This document shows, in pieces, positions 37,001-46,403 of a DNA stretch of 64,000 nucleotides; the stretch's first letter is position 1, and each line of letters begins with the position of its first letter. The translations under genes were made by a program, and so were the position numbers. The notes below the pieces were generated by a model. It worked only from the letters and a program-made list of their open reading frames with translations. It was not told where the DNA came from and did not search any database. This DNA is from Pseudomonas thivervalensis. Lineage in GTDB: Bacteria; Pseudomonadota; Gammaproteobacteria; Pseudomonadales; Pseudomonadaceae. The DNA lies in assembly GCF_001269655.1 (NCBI RefSeq), contig NZ_LHVE01000006.1, forward strand, positions 62,001 through 126,000. The letters run 5' to 3'.

Positions 37001-37214
37001 GATGACGAAAGCCTCGGCCGTTATTTTTGTTTTTAGATCGTCTTCACGACAGATATTCTCACATTAAGAGAATTCTGCAAATTTCTTTGCATGATCGTCA
37101 GTTCTTCAAAAAGAAGGTGCGCGACGGCCTCCCAATGTGCCGATTCGGGCTACCGGCCAGGAAGGGGCCACGAGGATGATCGGGACACTGAAACCGACAT
37201 CCTGAGAGACCGTC

Positions 37215-38588
37215 ATGAGTGAAGCCAAGCTTGAATCCCTCCATTTCGCGGACGCCCCGCTGATTACCTCCACCATTCCCGGCCCCAAGACCACCGAGGC
37301 CCTGGCATTGTCGGCGCGTACCGAGTCGATGGCGCGCGGCGGCGGACGCATGCCCGTGGCCATGGACCGGGCGTTCGGCGCGACCTTCAAGGACGCCGAT
37401 GGCAATACCTACATCGACCTGTCCGCGGGCGTGGGCGTCAGCAGCGTGGGTCGCTGCCACCCGAAAGTGGTACAGGCCATTCGCGAACAGTCCGAAGTGC
37501 TGATGCACGCCCTGGAAGTCAACAGCACCCGGCGCACCGAACTGGCCGCCAAGCTCTCCGAGATCGCGCCCGACGGCTTGCGTGGCGACTGCATCACGTT
37601 CTTCACGCAAAGCGGTAGCGATGCGCTGGAGGCGGCCATCAAGTTCGCCAAACGCGTCACCGGGCGGCATCAGATCATCGCTTTCCACGGTGGCTACCAC
37701 GGCGTGTGGAACGCGTCCGGCGCGCTGACCACAGGCACGGCCTATCGTAAAGGCTACGGTGCCCAGATGGGTGGTGTCATTCACGCCCCCTACCCTTATG
37801 CCTACCGCTTTCCCTTCGACACGACCCACAAAAGCGCCGAGCAGATCGCTGGTGAGTACGTGGATTACCTGCTGAACACCCCCTACACCGCCGCCGACGA
37901 CGTGGCGGCCGTGATCGTGGAACCGGTGCAGGGCGAAGGCGGCTACGTGCCGCCCTCGCCAGAGTTCCTGCAACTGTTGCGCAAGGCCTGCGACCGCAGC
38001 GGCGCACTGCTGATCGTCGATGAAGTGCAGTCCGGCGCGGGGCGTACCGGCAAGATGTGGGCGGTCGAGCACTCCGGCGTGAAGCCCGACATGCTCACTT
38101 TCGGCAAGGGCATCGGCAGCGACTTGCCAATGGCCGGCCTGATCATGCGCTCGGACCTGGCGGCGGCGATTCCTGACGGATCGATGCCCAACACCTTCGC
38201 CGCCAACTCGTTGTCCGCGGCTGTGGCGCTGACCAACATCAGCATTCTCCAGGACCCGGAGCTCGATCTGCTCAACCGGGCCCACACACTGGGGCTCGAA
38301 GCTCAAGAACGTATCCGTGGCTTCGGCAGCCCGCTGGTCGGTGAGGTCCGCGGTCGCGGCTTGATGATCGGGATCGAACTGGTCTCGGACCCGACCACCA
38401 AGGCGCCACTGGCACCGGAAAAGATCGGCCAACTCATGGGTTACCTGCTGAGCCACGGCGTGCTGATGATTCCCTGCGGTCGCTACAGCAACGTGATGCG
38501 CGTCATGCCTTCGCTGACGATTTCACGGGCGCTGTTCTTCAAGGCATTGGACATCTTCGGCGACGCCCTGGACGCCCTCGAGGCGTGA
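37215..38588 (+). CDS. Class III PLP-dependent aminotransferase
   Basis: 457 residues, about the family norm. Features in order are DGNTYIDLSAGVGVSSVGRCHP, a FTQSGSDALEAAIKFA cofactor loop, an AFHGGYHG segment, IVEPVQGEGGY, VDEVQSGAGRTGKMW and the PLP lysine in LTFGKGIGSDLP. It moves an amino group from an amine or omega-amino acid to a keto acid, leaving an aldehyde. The aldehyde dehydrogenase gene follows at once, so the pair likely runs amine to aldehyde to acid. The 4-aminobutyrate and diaminobutyrate types are the nearest by motif. Confidence 0.88.
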   Translation: MSEAKLESLHFADAPLITSTIPGPKTTEALALSARTESMARGGGRMPVAMDRAFGATFKDADGNTYIDLSAGVGVSSVGRCHPKVVQAIREQSEVLMHALEVNSTRRTELAAKLSEIAPDGLRGDCITFFTQSGSDALEAAIKFAKRVTGRHQIIAFHGGYHGVWNASGALTTGTAYRKGYGAQMGGVIHAPYPYAYRFPFDTTHKSAEQIAGEYVDYLLNTPYTAADDVAAVIVEPVQGEGGYVPPSPEFLQLLRKACDRSGALLIVDEVQSGAGRTGKMWAVEHSGVKPDMLTFGKGIGSDLPMAGLIMRSDLAAAIPDGSMPNTFAANSLSAAVALTNISILQDPELDLLNRAHTLGLEAQERIRGFGSPLVGEVRGRGLMIGIELVSDPTTKAPLAPEKIGQLMGYLLSHGVLMIPCGRYSNVMRVMPSLTISRALFFKALDIFGDALDALEA

Positions 38589-38626
38589 CCTGTCCCGACT
38601 CCTGCCCATCACCCATGGACTTCAAA

Positions 38627-40081
38627 ATGACTGAGCATTTGAAACACTTCATCGCCGGCGCGTCCTTCGAAGCCTCCGACGGCCGCCGCATCAACCTCGT
38701 CAACCCCGTGACGGAACAGGTCTACGGCAGATGCGCGCGCGGCACCGCTGAAGACGTCGACCGTGCTGTGGGAGCGGCACGCAACCAGCTGGAACGTGGC
38801 GCCTGGCGTCAGCTCGACGGCGCCCAGCGCGCTCGACTGCTGTCGAAGCTGGCCGACCTGGTGGAACGCGACACCGACGTGCTGGCCGATATGGACGCCG
38901 ACGCCATTGGCCGCTCGCCGATCGAACCGCGCCGGCTGGACGTGCCCAACGCCGTCGCCAACCTGCGCGCCTCCGCCGGCTGGGCCAACCAGCTCGAGGG
39001 GCGGACCATACCCTCCGGCGGCTACTTCGGCACCCAGTCCCTCTCGTACACGGTACGGGAGCCGGTGGGCGTGGTTGGTGCCATCGTTCCCTGGAACTCA
39101 CCGCTGATGATCACGGTGTGGAAGCTCGCCGCTTTGCTGGCGGCAGGCTGCACCGTGGTCATCAAACCGTCGGAAGAGACGCCACAGTCGGCCTTGCACC
39201 TGGCGACACTGGCCCAGGAAGCGGGCTTCCCTGACGGCGTGATCAACGTCGTCACTGGCTACGGCAACGAGGTAGGTCGCGCCCTGTGCGAACACCCCCA
39301 TGTCGACAAGATCAGCTTTACTGGCAGCCCTGAAGCCGGACGCGAAATCCAGCGCACCGCCGGCGTGCTGTTCAAGCGCGTGGCCCTGGAGCTGGGCGGC
39401 AAGAGCCCGCAAATTGTCTTCGACGATGCCTCCTTCGACGATGCGCTGTTCGGCTGCTCCCTCGGCCTGTTCGCCAACCAGGGCCAGGTCTGCGCCGCCG
39501 GCTCGCGCATCCTGGTCCAGCGCAATCTCGCCGATCGTTTCGCCGCCGCGCTGGCCGATGCCGCACGCGCCGTCAAGGTGGGCGACCCTCGCCAACCCGG
39601 CGTGCAGATGGGGCCGGTGGCCAAGAAAACGCAATTGGATCGCGTCAACCGTTACATCCAATTGGGCATCGACCAAGGTGCGACCCTGCTGGCCGGCGGT
39701 GTATCGAACCCCGAACAAGGCTGGTTTGTCCGCCCGACGATCTTCGCCAACGCCCGCAATGACATGGCGATCGCCCGGGACGAGATCTTCGGCCCCGTCG
39801 GCACGGTGATCACGTTCGACAGCGAGGATGAGGCCATCGCACTGGCCAACGATTCCAACTACGGCCTTGCCGCTACGGTCTGGACCAGCGACCTGGTGCG
39901 GGCGCATCGCGTAGCGGCGGCGGTGAAGGCTGGGGCCGTGGGCATCAACTGTTGGAGCCCGCTGGACGCCAACCTGCCCTGGGGCGGCGTCAAGGCCAGT
40001 GGCATTGGCCGAGAAGGCGGATTCAGCGGCGCGCTGGCCTACACCGAAGAGAAGGTTATTACCGTGCTGTTGCCCAACTGA
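38627..40081 (+). CDS. NAD(P)-dependent aldehyde dehydrogenase
   Basis: 484 residues from MTEHLKHFIAG; ATG 38615 and 38585 are in-frame alternatives with weaker support. Signatures are VGAIVPWNSPL, VIKPSEETP, SFTGSPEAGREI, the catalytic Glu in LELGGKSPQIVF and the catalytic Cys in NQGQVCAAGSR. It oxidises an aldehyde to a carboxylate, most likely the product of the aminotransferase just upstream. Both are expected to be controlled by the divergent AraC regulator. Confidence 0.92.
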   Translation: MTEHLKHFIAGASFEASDGRRINLVNPVTEQVYGRCARGTAEDVDRAVGAARNQLERGAWRQLDGAQRARLLSKLADLVERDTDVLADMDADAIGRSPIEPRRLDVPNAVANLRASAGWANQLEGRTIPSGGYFGTQSLSYTVREPVGVVGAIVPWNSPLMITVWKLAALLAAGCTVVIKPSEETPQSALHLATLAQEAGFPDGVINVVTGYGNEVGRALCEHPHVDKISFTGSPEAGREIQRTAGVLFKRVALELGGKSPQIVFDDASFDDALFGCSLGLFANQGQVCAAGSRILVQRNLADRFAAALADAARAVKVGDPRQPGVQMGPVAKKTQLDRVNRYIQLGIDQGATLLAGGVSNPEQGWFVRPTIFANARNDMAIARDEIFGPVGTVITFDSEDEAIALANDSNYGLAATVWTSDLVRAHRVAAAVKAGAVGINCWSPLDANLPWGGVKASGIGREGGFSGALAYTEEKVITVLLPN

Positions 40082-40181
40082 GAGTAACCCCGCACTGACC
40101 CGGCCGCCCTCCAAATCGTCATAGCGGGTGGCCGGTCAAAGGTGCATTCCGATGCCTCTGAAGATCGATGGAGAGACCGCG

Positions 40182-40745
40182 ATGAATCCGGTAAATCAAA
40201 CAATAATTGATCGGTATCCGACGTCCCTGCGGATGTTGCACTGGGTGCGCGCCGTACTTATTGCCGGCCTCCTCTTGGCCGGCTGGCACATGACCGGGCT
40301 TGACGACGAAGTGGCGAGTAAATACGAGCTCTATTACCCGTGGCACAAATCCTTCGGGGTGTTGGCATTCCTCGTTGTCCTGGTCCAGATCGCCCTCCGG
40401 GTGAAAACGGCCAGGCTGCCGCAACCGCCGGAGACTCTGGCACGGTATGAGCGGGTTTCGTCACGGCTTGCGCACCGCACCCTGTACGCGTTGCTGCTGA
40501 TCGTGCCGTTGATGGGCTACTCGATGTCGAGCACCTACACGATGAGCGACGGCGTGTTCTTCTTTGGGGTGAACCTTCCGGAATTGCTGGGCAAGAATGA
40601 CGACTGGTTCGTCGTCTTCCAATGGCTGCATAAAGTGCTCGCCTATACCTTGCTCGGCCTGATCCTGGTGCATGTCGCCGGTGCCCTCAAGCACCGGTTC
40701 TATGACCGCGACCCTCGAAACGACGTCCTGCGCCGCATGCTGTAA
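40182..40745 (+). CDS. Cytochrome b561-type membrane protein
   Basis: 187 residues from ATG 40182 behind GGAGAG. Four hydrophobic helices carry His residues in the usual places (MLHWVRAVL, PWHKSFGVLAF, AHRTLYALLLIVP, WLHKVLAYTLLGLILVH) for two b-type haems. It shuttles electrons in the inner membrane, typically between quinone and a periplasmic partner. It converges with the porin gene across a strong hairpin. Confidence 0.9.
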   Translation: MNPVNQTIIDRYPTSLRMLHWVRAVLIAGLLLAGWHMTGLDDEVASKYELYYPWHKSFGVLAFLVVLVQIALRVKTARLPQPPETLARYERVSSRLAHRTLYALLLIVPLMGYSMSSTYTMSDGVFFFGVNLPELLGKNDDWFVVFQWLHKVLAYTLLGLILVHVAGALKHRFYDRDPRNDVLRRML

Positions 40746-40776
40746 CGCCCTCTACTTAATCACCTCTCCCGCCGGA

Positions 40777-40799
40777 AGGCGCCACCACGGGTGGCGCCT
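40777..40799. terminator. Hairpin between converging genes
   Basis: AGGCGCCACC (40777-40786) pairs perfectly with GGTGGCGCCT (40790-40799) across a 3-base loop. It lies 30 bp after the cytochrome stop and 40 bp past the porin stop on the other strand. No T-tract, but its place suggests a two-way terminator. Confidence 0.6.
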
Positions 40800-40839
40800 A
40801 CGCATCAAGTCCTCTGCTACAGATGCCGCGAGCGGCGAC

Positions 40840-42177
40840 TCAGAACGTCACCCACACGATGAACTGCAAATAAGTGTTGGTTGATGCGCTCCCGCTCTGC
40901 AAGCCACCATCCCCGAGCCACTTCCTTGGCTTGTAGAAGCCGACCAATGGCGACAATGTGACGTTGTCCGTCAGCATCCAATCCAGATACAGATCGACCT
41001 CCCGCGCGCTGAAGTCCTGTGCATCTCGGTCGGAGAGTTGGTCGTAGTGGAAATACATCGCGTTAAGCGTCAGCTTATCGGTCGGTTGGACCGAGAGCAG
41101 CACGTCGTTGATCTGCATGTTCGAGGTGACGGAGCCAGCATAGTTCGCGGCGACTTCACCTTGGTAGCGCTTGCGAAAACCGCCCTGGAACAGGAAATCC
41201 CAACCTTCGGAATAACGCGAATACCGGTAACTCACCGCCGGTTGCCATTTGACGTCGGTAAAGGTGTAGCCCGCGTCGAAGAACATCGCCCGCTGCGACC
41301 CCGAACGCTTTTCCTGGCGTGCTACTTCGAACGCGAAGTCGGCGTTCTCGATACCGGCATTGCCCTGGCCACGGATGCTGTAGATATCCATGCCCTTGCG
41401 CTCCCCCCGATCAGCGAAGACATATCGCTCGTTGACATCCAGACCGTGTACGTACGTCGAACCGATTGAACCGATGGGCGTCGTGTAGTCGACGGTGGCG
41501 GCTGCCACTTCAGTCTCCGACTGTCCGGGGTTATCCGACTTCAGCCACATCAGGCTGCCGTGAAGCCCCTGCGTACCGCCCAGTTTCAAGACTGCGGTAT
41601 TGCCAAACGCTAACCGCGGGCCCAGGTAAAAGGCGCCGCCGCGATTGAACCGGCCGTCCGCAACGCCTGGGATTGGGCTGAAGGCCTTGCCGGGGGCGAA
41701 CCCGTCGTCAGTGATCAGGAAGCCGTCCACCGTCACAAGCTGTCGGCCGAAGGAGAAATCCACACCGTCCACGCCCAAGCCAGGAATCAGGTCACCTGAC
41801 TTCCAACCCAGATAGGCGTCTTCCACTGCGGTTCTTCTTTCATTGCCAGCGGTGACCGCGCCTGCGTCGCCGTCGCCCCATGAGCCCGTACTGATAAGGC
41901 TGAACCCGCCGTAGACCGAGCCGGCACCGATCTTGTCCGTCGTACCGTTTACACCGTACTTGGCGAAGCCTTCCTGCCACCGCATTCTCCCGGGCTCCTC
42001 CTGCGGGTTGGCGAGGTAGTTCTTTTCACTGCCGAACCAGCCAAACCCCGCCCAGAGGTCGGCGTTCAGGACGGTTGCGCCATCGTCTTCGTTGTAGAGC
42101 TCATAGGCCTGTGCCTGCGGCGCCAATGAGCAAAGTGCAGCCAACGAAAGTAACGGGGCGTAATGGGGGGTGCGCAT
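40840..42177 (-). CDS. Outer-membrane beta-barrel porin
   Basis: 445 residues from ATG 42177 (AGGAGA upstream); the longer frame to 42396 is rejected. Residues 1-24 are a signal peptide ending APQAQA. The mature part is rich in alternating aromatic/polar strands and ends in ...LQFIVWVTF, a terminal Phe as in outer-membrane barrels. It resembles the alginate-export/DUF1302-like porin group. It faces away from the metal/hydrolase gene run that starts at 42415 and may supply its solute. The substrate is unknown. Confidence 0.8.
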   Translation of the reverse strand: MRTPHYAPLLSLAALCSLAPQAQAYELYNEDDGATVLNADLWAGFGWFGSEKNYLANPQEEPGRMRWQEGFAKYGVNGTTDKIGAGSVYGGFSLISTGSWGDGDAGAVTAGNERRTAVEDAYLGWKSGDLIPGLGVDGVDFSFGRQLVTVDGFLITDDGFAPGKAFSPIPGVADGRFNRGGAFYLGPRLAFGNTAVLKLGGTQGLHGSLMWLKSDNPGQSETEVAAATVDYTTPIGSIGSTYVHGLDVNERYVFADRGERKGMDIYSIRGQGNAGIENADFAFEVARQEKRSGSQRAMFFDAGYTFTDVKWQPAVSYRYSRYSEGWDFLFQGGFRKRYQGEVAANYAGSVTSNMQINDVLLSVQPTDKLTLNAMYFHYDQLSDRDAQDFSAREVDLYLDWMLTDNVTLSPLVGFYKPRKWLGDGGLQSGSASTNTYLQFIVWVTF

Positions 42178-42414
42178 GACGTCTCTCCTGTTTTTATATT
42201 TATGAGGCGAGTCATGAGTGTTCCGATTCGGCTCGCCCATGGGGTAGCCCAAATCAGCATGTGCTGGGGCCGGCAGCCCATTCCCTTGGTGTCTCCCCGG
42301 CCCCGCCGGTAAACATTTCCAGATCCTTGAACGGTTGCCGTTTTGGGCTACGGCCTGCCCAGGCGTCGCCCCTATGCTGGGGCCATAAGAACGCATAAGA
42401 ACGAGGCACCCGTC

Positions 42415-42798
42415 ATGACCCCAACACCGCTGTTACGTCAGGGGCTTTGCCTGCTGACCATCGTCGCCTGCAGTGCCCTGCCGTCCCTGGCCACTGCCCA
42501 CCATTCATTCGCGCTGTTCGACCAGACCAAGACAGTCACGGTCAAGGGCGTCGTCGAGCGCTTTGCCTGGACCAATCCGCACATCACGATCTACCTCGAT
42601 ACCCCCGGCCCGCCGCCCCAGCGATTCAAGATCGAGACCGGCAGCGTCAACGCGTTGCAGCGTGCTGGCTGGAGCGCCGATTCGATCAAGGCCGGCGAGA
42701 GCGCCGAGGTGTCCTTCAGGCCGCTGAAAAACGGCGATCCGGGCGGACTGCTTGTGGAAATCAAGATCGGTGACGTCGTGCTCACGGGTGGCGGATAG
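42415..42798 (+). CDS. DUF6152-family periplasmic protein
   Basis: 127 residues from ATG 42415. A signal peptide ends around SLATA, followed by the family hallmark HHSFALFDQTKTVTVKGVVE and WTNPHITIYL. These small secreted beta proteins often sit with the alpha/beta hydrolase and DUF6644 genes found here. Function unknown; the His pair at the mature N-terminus could bind metal (inference). Confidence 0.8.
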   Translation: MTPTPLLRQGLCLLTIVACSALPSLATAHHSFALFDQTKTVTVKGVVERFAWTNPHITIYLDTPGPPPQRFKIETGSVNALQRAGWSADSIKAGESAEVSFRPLKNGDPGGLLVEIKIGDVVLTGGG

Positions 42799-42875
42799 AA
42801 GAAGCCCTTCCCAGCTTCATGACCACCGAACCGAGCTAACCCGAACAAGCCAGCCAGCAGCGTGGAGACGTTTCA

Positions 42876-43640
42876 ATGAAACCGACACGAACCTTGAGCG
42901 CAGCAACGATCTTCCTCGGCGTCGTCCTCGTGACGGTCGCCGGGATGGGCAGCGCGGCAACGTCCAAATCCCAGAACAACCCGCGCCCGGACATCAGTGG
43001 TACCTGGGAAAGAACCCCGGACGACTGGTTCGGTGAGAACCCGGACGATCCGGTGCACCCGGGCGGCCCGATGGATCTGAAGCAACCCTATGCCCGCGAG
43101 TACGCCGAGCTGAAAAAGAAACAAGCCGCCGCGAACGAAGCCGGTACGCCCCTGGCCACGACAAGTTCCAAGTGCCTACCCGAAGGCATGCCCACGATGA
43201 TGGCGGCGCTGTTTCCGATCCAGATCATTCACGACGACAAGCAGGTGATTGTCCTCGGCGAGTACCTCCAGCAGGTGCGCCGGATTCTCCTGAACCAAGC
43301 CATGCCGCCCAAAGAGAAACTCGACCCCAAGTACCAGGGCCATTCCCGTGGCCACTGGGAAGGCGACACGCTCGTGGTGGAGACGCAACGCGTGCGAACC
43401 GACGTGACGTTCTATGACGTTCCCCACAGTGAAGCGATGAAGATCACCGAGCGCATCAGGCTAAAGGGGCCGGACCTCTTGGAGAACCAGGTGGTGATCG
43501 AGGACCCGCAAGTGCTCAACACCCCGTATCGCTTCACGTTCGACTACAAGCGCTCCAACTACGCCATTCAGGAATACGTCTGCGAGAACAACCAGATCGT
43601 GATCGACAGCGAGGGCAAGGCGTCCCTCAGCCGTGAGTGA
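42876..43640 (+). CDS. Secreted protein of unknown function
   Basis: 254 residues with an N-terminal signal (FLGVVLVTVAGMGSA). The mature part opens with RPDISGTWERTPDDWFGENP and later has HSRGHWEGDTLVVET and FYDVPHSEAMKITERIRLKG, the hallmark of a periplasmic family found beside DUF6152. It is 77 bp after the DUF6152 gene and likely in the same operon. No enzymatic signature recognised. Confidence 0.75.
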   Translation: MKPTRTLSAATIFLGVVLVTVAGMGSAATSKSQNNPRPDISGTWERTPDDWFGENPDDPVHPGGPMDLKQPYAREYAELKKKQAAANEAGTPLATTSSKCLPEGMPTMMAALFPIQIIHDDKQVIVLGEYLQQVRRILLNQAMPPKEKLDPKYQGHSRGHWEGDTLVVETQRVRTDVTFYDVPHSEAMKITERIRLKGPDLLENQVVIEDPQVLNTPYRFTFDYKRSNYAIQEYVCENNQIVIDSEGKASLSRE

Positions 43641-43663
43641 AGCCCTGCCGCGAGGCCAGTGTT

Positions 43664-43826
43664 GGGACTGCTGCGCAGCCCAGCGGGAGCAAGCTCCGTC
43701 GCCACAAGAGGCGGTGTTTACCGCGAGTGGGTGGGCAACATCATGGAATCTGAATACCCACATCGCCCAGCCAAACACAAACCGTGGCGAGGGAGCTTGC
43801 TCCCGCTGGGGTGCGAAGCGCCCCCA
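43664..43826. repeat. Inverted pair of REP elements
   Basis: A REP unit containing GTGGCGA, GGAGCTTGCTCCCGCTGGG and a GC-rich hairpin lies on the minus strand at 43664-43709 and on the plus strand at 43783-43826, a REPIN-type inverted doublet typical of Pseudomonas intergenic DNA. The pair sits in the 221-bp gap between two genes of the same run and may attenuate transcription. Confidence 0.75.
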
Positions 43827-43861
43827 AACCAGGCTGACGTTGCTCCCTTGGAGATGACCGG

Positions 43862-45370
43862 ATGGAACGACCAATAACTATCAGTCTCCTGCGGCCGGCG
43901 CTGCCAGGGGTCCTGCTCACGCTGATCCTCGCCTCGAACGCCTTCGCCGAGGTGCCGCGCATGCCCACGGCCATCGCCATACCGCCCTCCAGCGAGCCAC
44001 CGCTGTCATCGGCAAAACGGCCGGGCACGGAGCACAGCGATCTCGACAAGTACGGCTACGTAGAGGAGGAGTTTTACCTGCAAGGCGTCGCACCGGCGAT
44101 TACCGCCGCAGGCAAAACCCTCTTCGAGGCGCCTTACACCACGCGCATCCTGGTACGTAAACCAGCGGACCCGGCGCGCTTCAATGGCACCGTGGTGATG
44201 GAGCCGTTCAGTTGGTTTGGTGAGCGTGGCGCCGGATGGATCCTGACCCGCAACTACTTGATACGGCGTGGCTACGCGTATGTCGGCTACACGCTGAACA
44301 TGAACAAGCCGGCCATCGATCCCAAGTTCATCTCGGACACCCCTGCCGCCGAGGCGGAGCAAATTGCCCAGTACGGACGGATCGTGAACTTCGAGTTCAT
44401 GCGCCGCTTCGACTATGCCCGCTATGCGCCGTTGGGCACTTATTACGATCCACAGCGTTTCACCCGTGGTGAAGGTCCCGACCCGTTCGTTCCACAGTCA
44501 CAGGGGATCGCGGCGCAGCTGGCGTTGCTGCTCAAAACCAATGCCGCGCAAGGGCCGTTGGCCGGCCTGGATGTGCAACGCGTCTACGTCAACAGCTGGG
44601 CGGTGACGGCGCAAGTCTGGATGGACTACCTCGACCAGGGCCGCCACCAGCAATGGCGCATGCCCGACGCACGGCCGTTGATCGATGCTTACATGACGGG
44701 GCGCATGGCCTATGGCGAGGTGGGCGGTGACGTGATCCGGCTGCCGCGGCAGATGCCCGACGGCGTGCCGTTCGTGACCGTCTACAGCCAGTCCGAATTG
44801 ATGCACGACGTGATCGAAGGCATCGACCTGCCGCCGGACACCGACAGCCCGCAGCTTCGCTATTACGAAGTGACCGGCATGCCCCATCTGCGGCTGGCCG
44901 ACCTTGGTACGGAACATACCGAACTGTTCGCCGCCGATGTCGGCAAGGGCGACGACCCTCGATGCCGGACGCTGTACGACGAGCCGGCGGAACTGGTCGT
45001 CTCGGCCCTCCTCGATGGCATGGACCAATGGGTGCGCGAGGGCAAAACCATGCCGAAGGCGCCGCGGGTGGTGCGCGAGGGCAAGGCCGCCGTGCGCGAC
45101 CCCGCCACCGGCAACCTGCAAGGGGGCGTACGCCCGCCGTGGATCCAGGTGCCCAGCGCGACCTACCTCACCGACCAGGAGACCGGCTGCGGCCTGATCT
45201 ACGACACCAAGGTGCCCTATTCCAAGGACGTGCTGGGCCAGCGCTATGGAAGTTTCAGCCGTTACGCACGAGCGTTCGAAGACGCCAAGGGCCTCTCGAT
45301 CAAGCAAGGCTTTCTCCTCCCGGAAGATGCAACGGACCTGCGTCCGATCGCCAAACCCCAAGACTTCTAA
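43862..45370 (+). CDS. Alpha/beta hydrolase domain-containing secreted protein
   Basis: 502 residues with a signal peptide ending SNAFA. The segments YTTRILVRKPADPARFNGTV, VVMEPFSWFGERGAGW and IRRGYAYVGYTLNM match the alpha/beta-hydrolase-domain family (PF20091 type). A nucleophile elbow of the usual GxSxG form is not obvious; the SWAVTAQVW region occupies that place. Likely a periplasmic esterase-like protein of unknown substrate. It is first after the REP pair and 21 bp before the first DUF6644 gene. Confidence 0.75.
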   Translation: MERPITISLLRPALPGVLLTLILASNAFAEVPRMPTAIAIPPSSEPPLSSAKRPGTEHSDLDKYGYVEEEFYLQGVAPAITAAGKTLFEAPYTTRILVRKPADPARFNGTVVMEPFSWFGERGAGWILTRNYLIRRGYAYVGYTLNMNKPAIDPKFISDTPAAEAEQIAQYGRIVNFEFMRRFDYARYAPLGTYYDPQRFTRGEGPDPFVPQSQGIAAQLALLLKTNAAQGPLAGLDVQRVYVNSWAVTAQVWMDYLDQGRHQQWRMPDARPLIDAYMTGRMAYGEVGGDVIRLPRQMPDGVPFVTVYSQSELMHDVIEGIDLPPDTDSPQLRYYEVTGMPHLRLADLGTEHTELFAADVGKGDDPRCRTLYDEPAELVVSALLDGMDQWVREGKTMPKAPRVVREGKAAVRDPATGNLQGGVRPPWIQVPSATYLTDQETGCGLIYDTKVPYSKDVLGQRYGSFSRYARAFEDAKGLSIKQGFLLPEDATDLRPIAKPQDF

Positions 45371-45391
45371 CCCAACGTGGAAGCAAAGCAG

Positions 45392-45874
45392 ATGTCATCA
45401 GAACTCATCATCGCCTGGATCTACGCGTCACCGTTGAGCACAGCCATCAGGGACCTGTCCTGGGTCGTGCCCACCATCCAGAGCGTTCATATCGTCGCCA
45501 TCGCGGTGATCTTCGGCGCCGCCGTCATCTCCGACCTCCGACTGGCCGGCGTGCTCGCCGCCGATGAGCCCATGGCCGGCGTCGTGCGCCGTTACTTCCC
45601 GTGGATGCGCGCGGCGCTCATCGTCCTGCTCCTCACCGGATTGGTCATGGTCATCGGCGAGCCAGACCGCGTACTCGTCAACACAACATTCTGGCTGAAG
45701 ATGTTCCTGGTCGTCGCCGTGTTCACACTGGCCTGGTCGATCCGGCGCCCATTGCTGCGCCCCGCCGCTCAGGCACAAGGCGCTGACCAGAAGCTGCCCA
45801 TCAAGGCGCTGGCCTGGCTGTCGATCGCCCTGTGGTGCGTCGTGATCTTCTGCGGTCGCTGGATCGCCTACTGA
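45392..45874 (+). CDS. DUF6644-family membrane protein (first copy)
   Basis: 160 residues from ATG 45392 (GGAAG upstream) with four membrane helices. The family pattern is visible: IYASPLSTAIRDLSWVVPTI, SVHIVAIAVIFGAAVISDLRLAG, then a PWMRAALIVLLLTGL segment and a C-terminal FCGRWIAY. Conserved His in the second helix could be a haem ligand (inference). Paired with a paralogue 40 bp downstream. Confidence 0.78.
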   Translation: MSSELIIAWIYASPLSTAIRDLSWVVPTIQSVHIVAIAVIFGAAVISDLRLAGVLAADEPMAGVVRRYFPWMRAALIVLLLTGLVMVIGEPDRVLVNTTFWLKMFLVVAVFTLAWSIRRPLLRPAAQAQGADQKLPIKALAWLSIALWCVVIFCGRWIAY

Positions 45875-45914
45875 CCCCAGCGTTTTCAATGAACGTTTTT
45901 CCCAGGAGTTCACC

Positions 45915-46403
45915 ATGGACATCCAATCGATACTGCAAGCCCTCGAGGACACTTCGCTCGCCGCCTACATCAGGGAGTCGGGCTCGTTTTTTCCAAACCT
46001 GGAGTCGGTGCATGTGATTGGCATCGCCCTCGTGTTCGGCACCATCGCGGTCGTCGACTTGCGCCTGCTCGGCATCGCCTCTCATCGTCGAAGCGCGCTC
46101 CGGCTGATCCAGGAGCTGCTGCCCTACACCTGGGTTGCCTTCGCCGCGTGCGTGGTCACCGGCCTGCTCATGTTCACCTCCAATGCCACCACCTATGCGC
46201 AGAACAGCGTGTTCTGGTGGAAGATGGGCCTGTTGCTGCTGGCGGGCCTCAACATGGGGTTCTTCCACCTGGGCGCCTATCGTCGGATCGAAGAATGGGA
46301 CACGACCCTGCCGCCTCCCGGCCAGGCCCGTGTCGCCGGATTCTGCTCGTTGGCGCTGTGGGCGTGCGTGATAGGCCTTGGCCGCTGGATCGGGTTTGTC
46401 TGA
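45915..46403 (+). CDS. DUF6644-family membrane protein (second copy)
   Basis: 162 residues, four helices, the same plan as the preceding gene: LEDTSLAAYIRESGSFFPNL, SVHVIGIALVFGTIAVVDLRLLG and a C-terminal GLGRWIGF. The two share the SVH...DLRL core and are paralogues, presumably a heterodimer or tandem duplicate. The stop overlaps the next start (TGATG). Confidence 0.78.
   Translation: MDIQSILQALEDTSLAAYIRESGSFFPNLESVHVIGIALVFGTIAVVDLRLLGIASHRRSALRLIQELLPYTWVAFAACVVTGLLMFTSNATTYAQNSVFWWKMGLLLLAGLNMGFFHLGAYRRIEEWDTTLPPPGQARVAGFCSLALWACVIGLGRWIGFV

Noticed and set aside
37098..38456. 452-codon minus-strand frame
   Set aside because: Antisense shadow of the aminotransferase gene, with Gly/His-rich non-natural composition.
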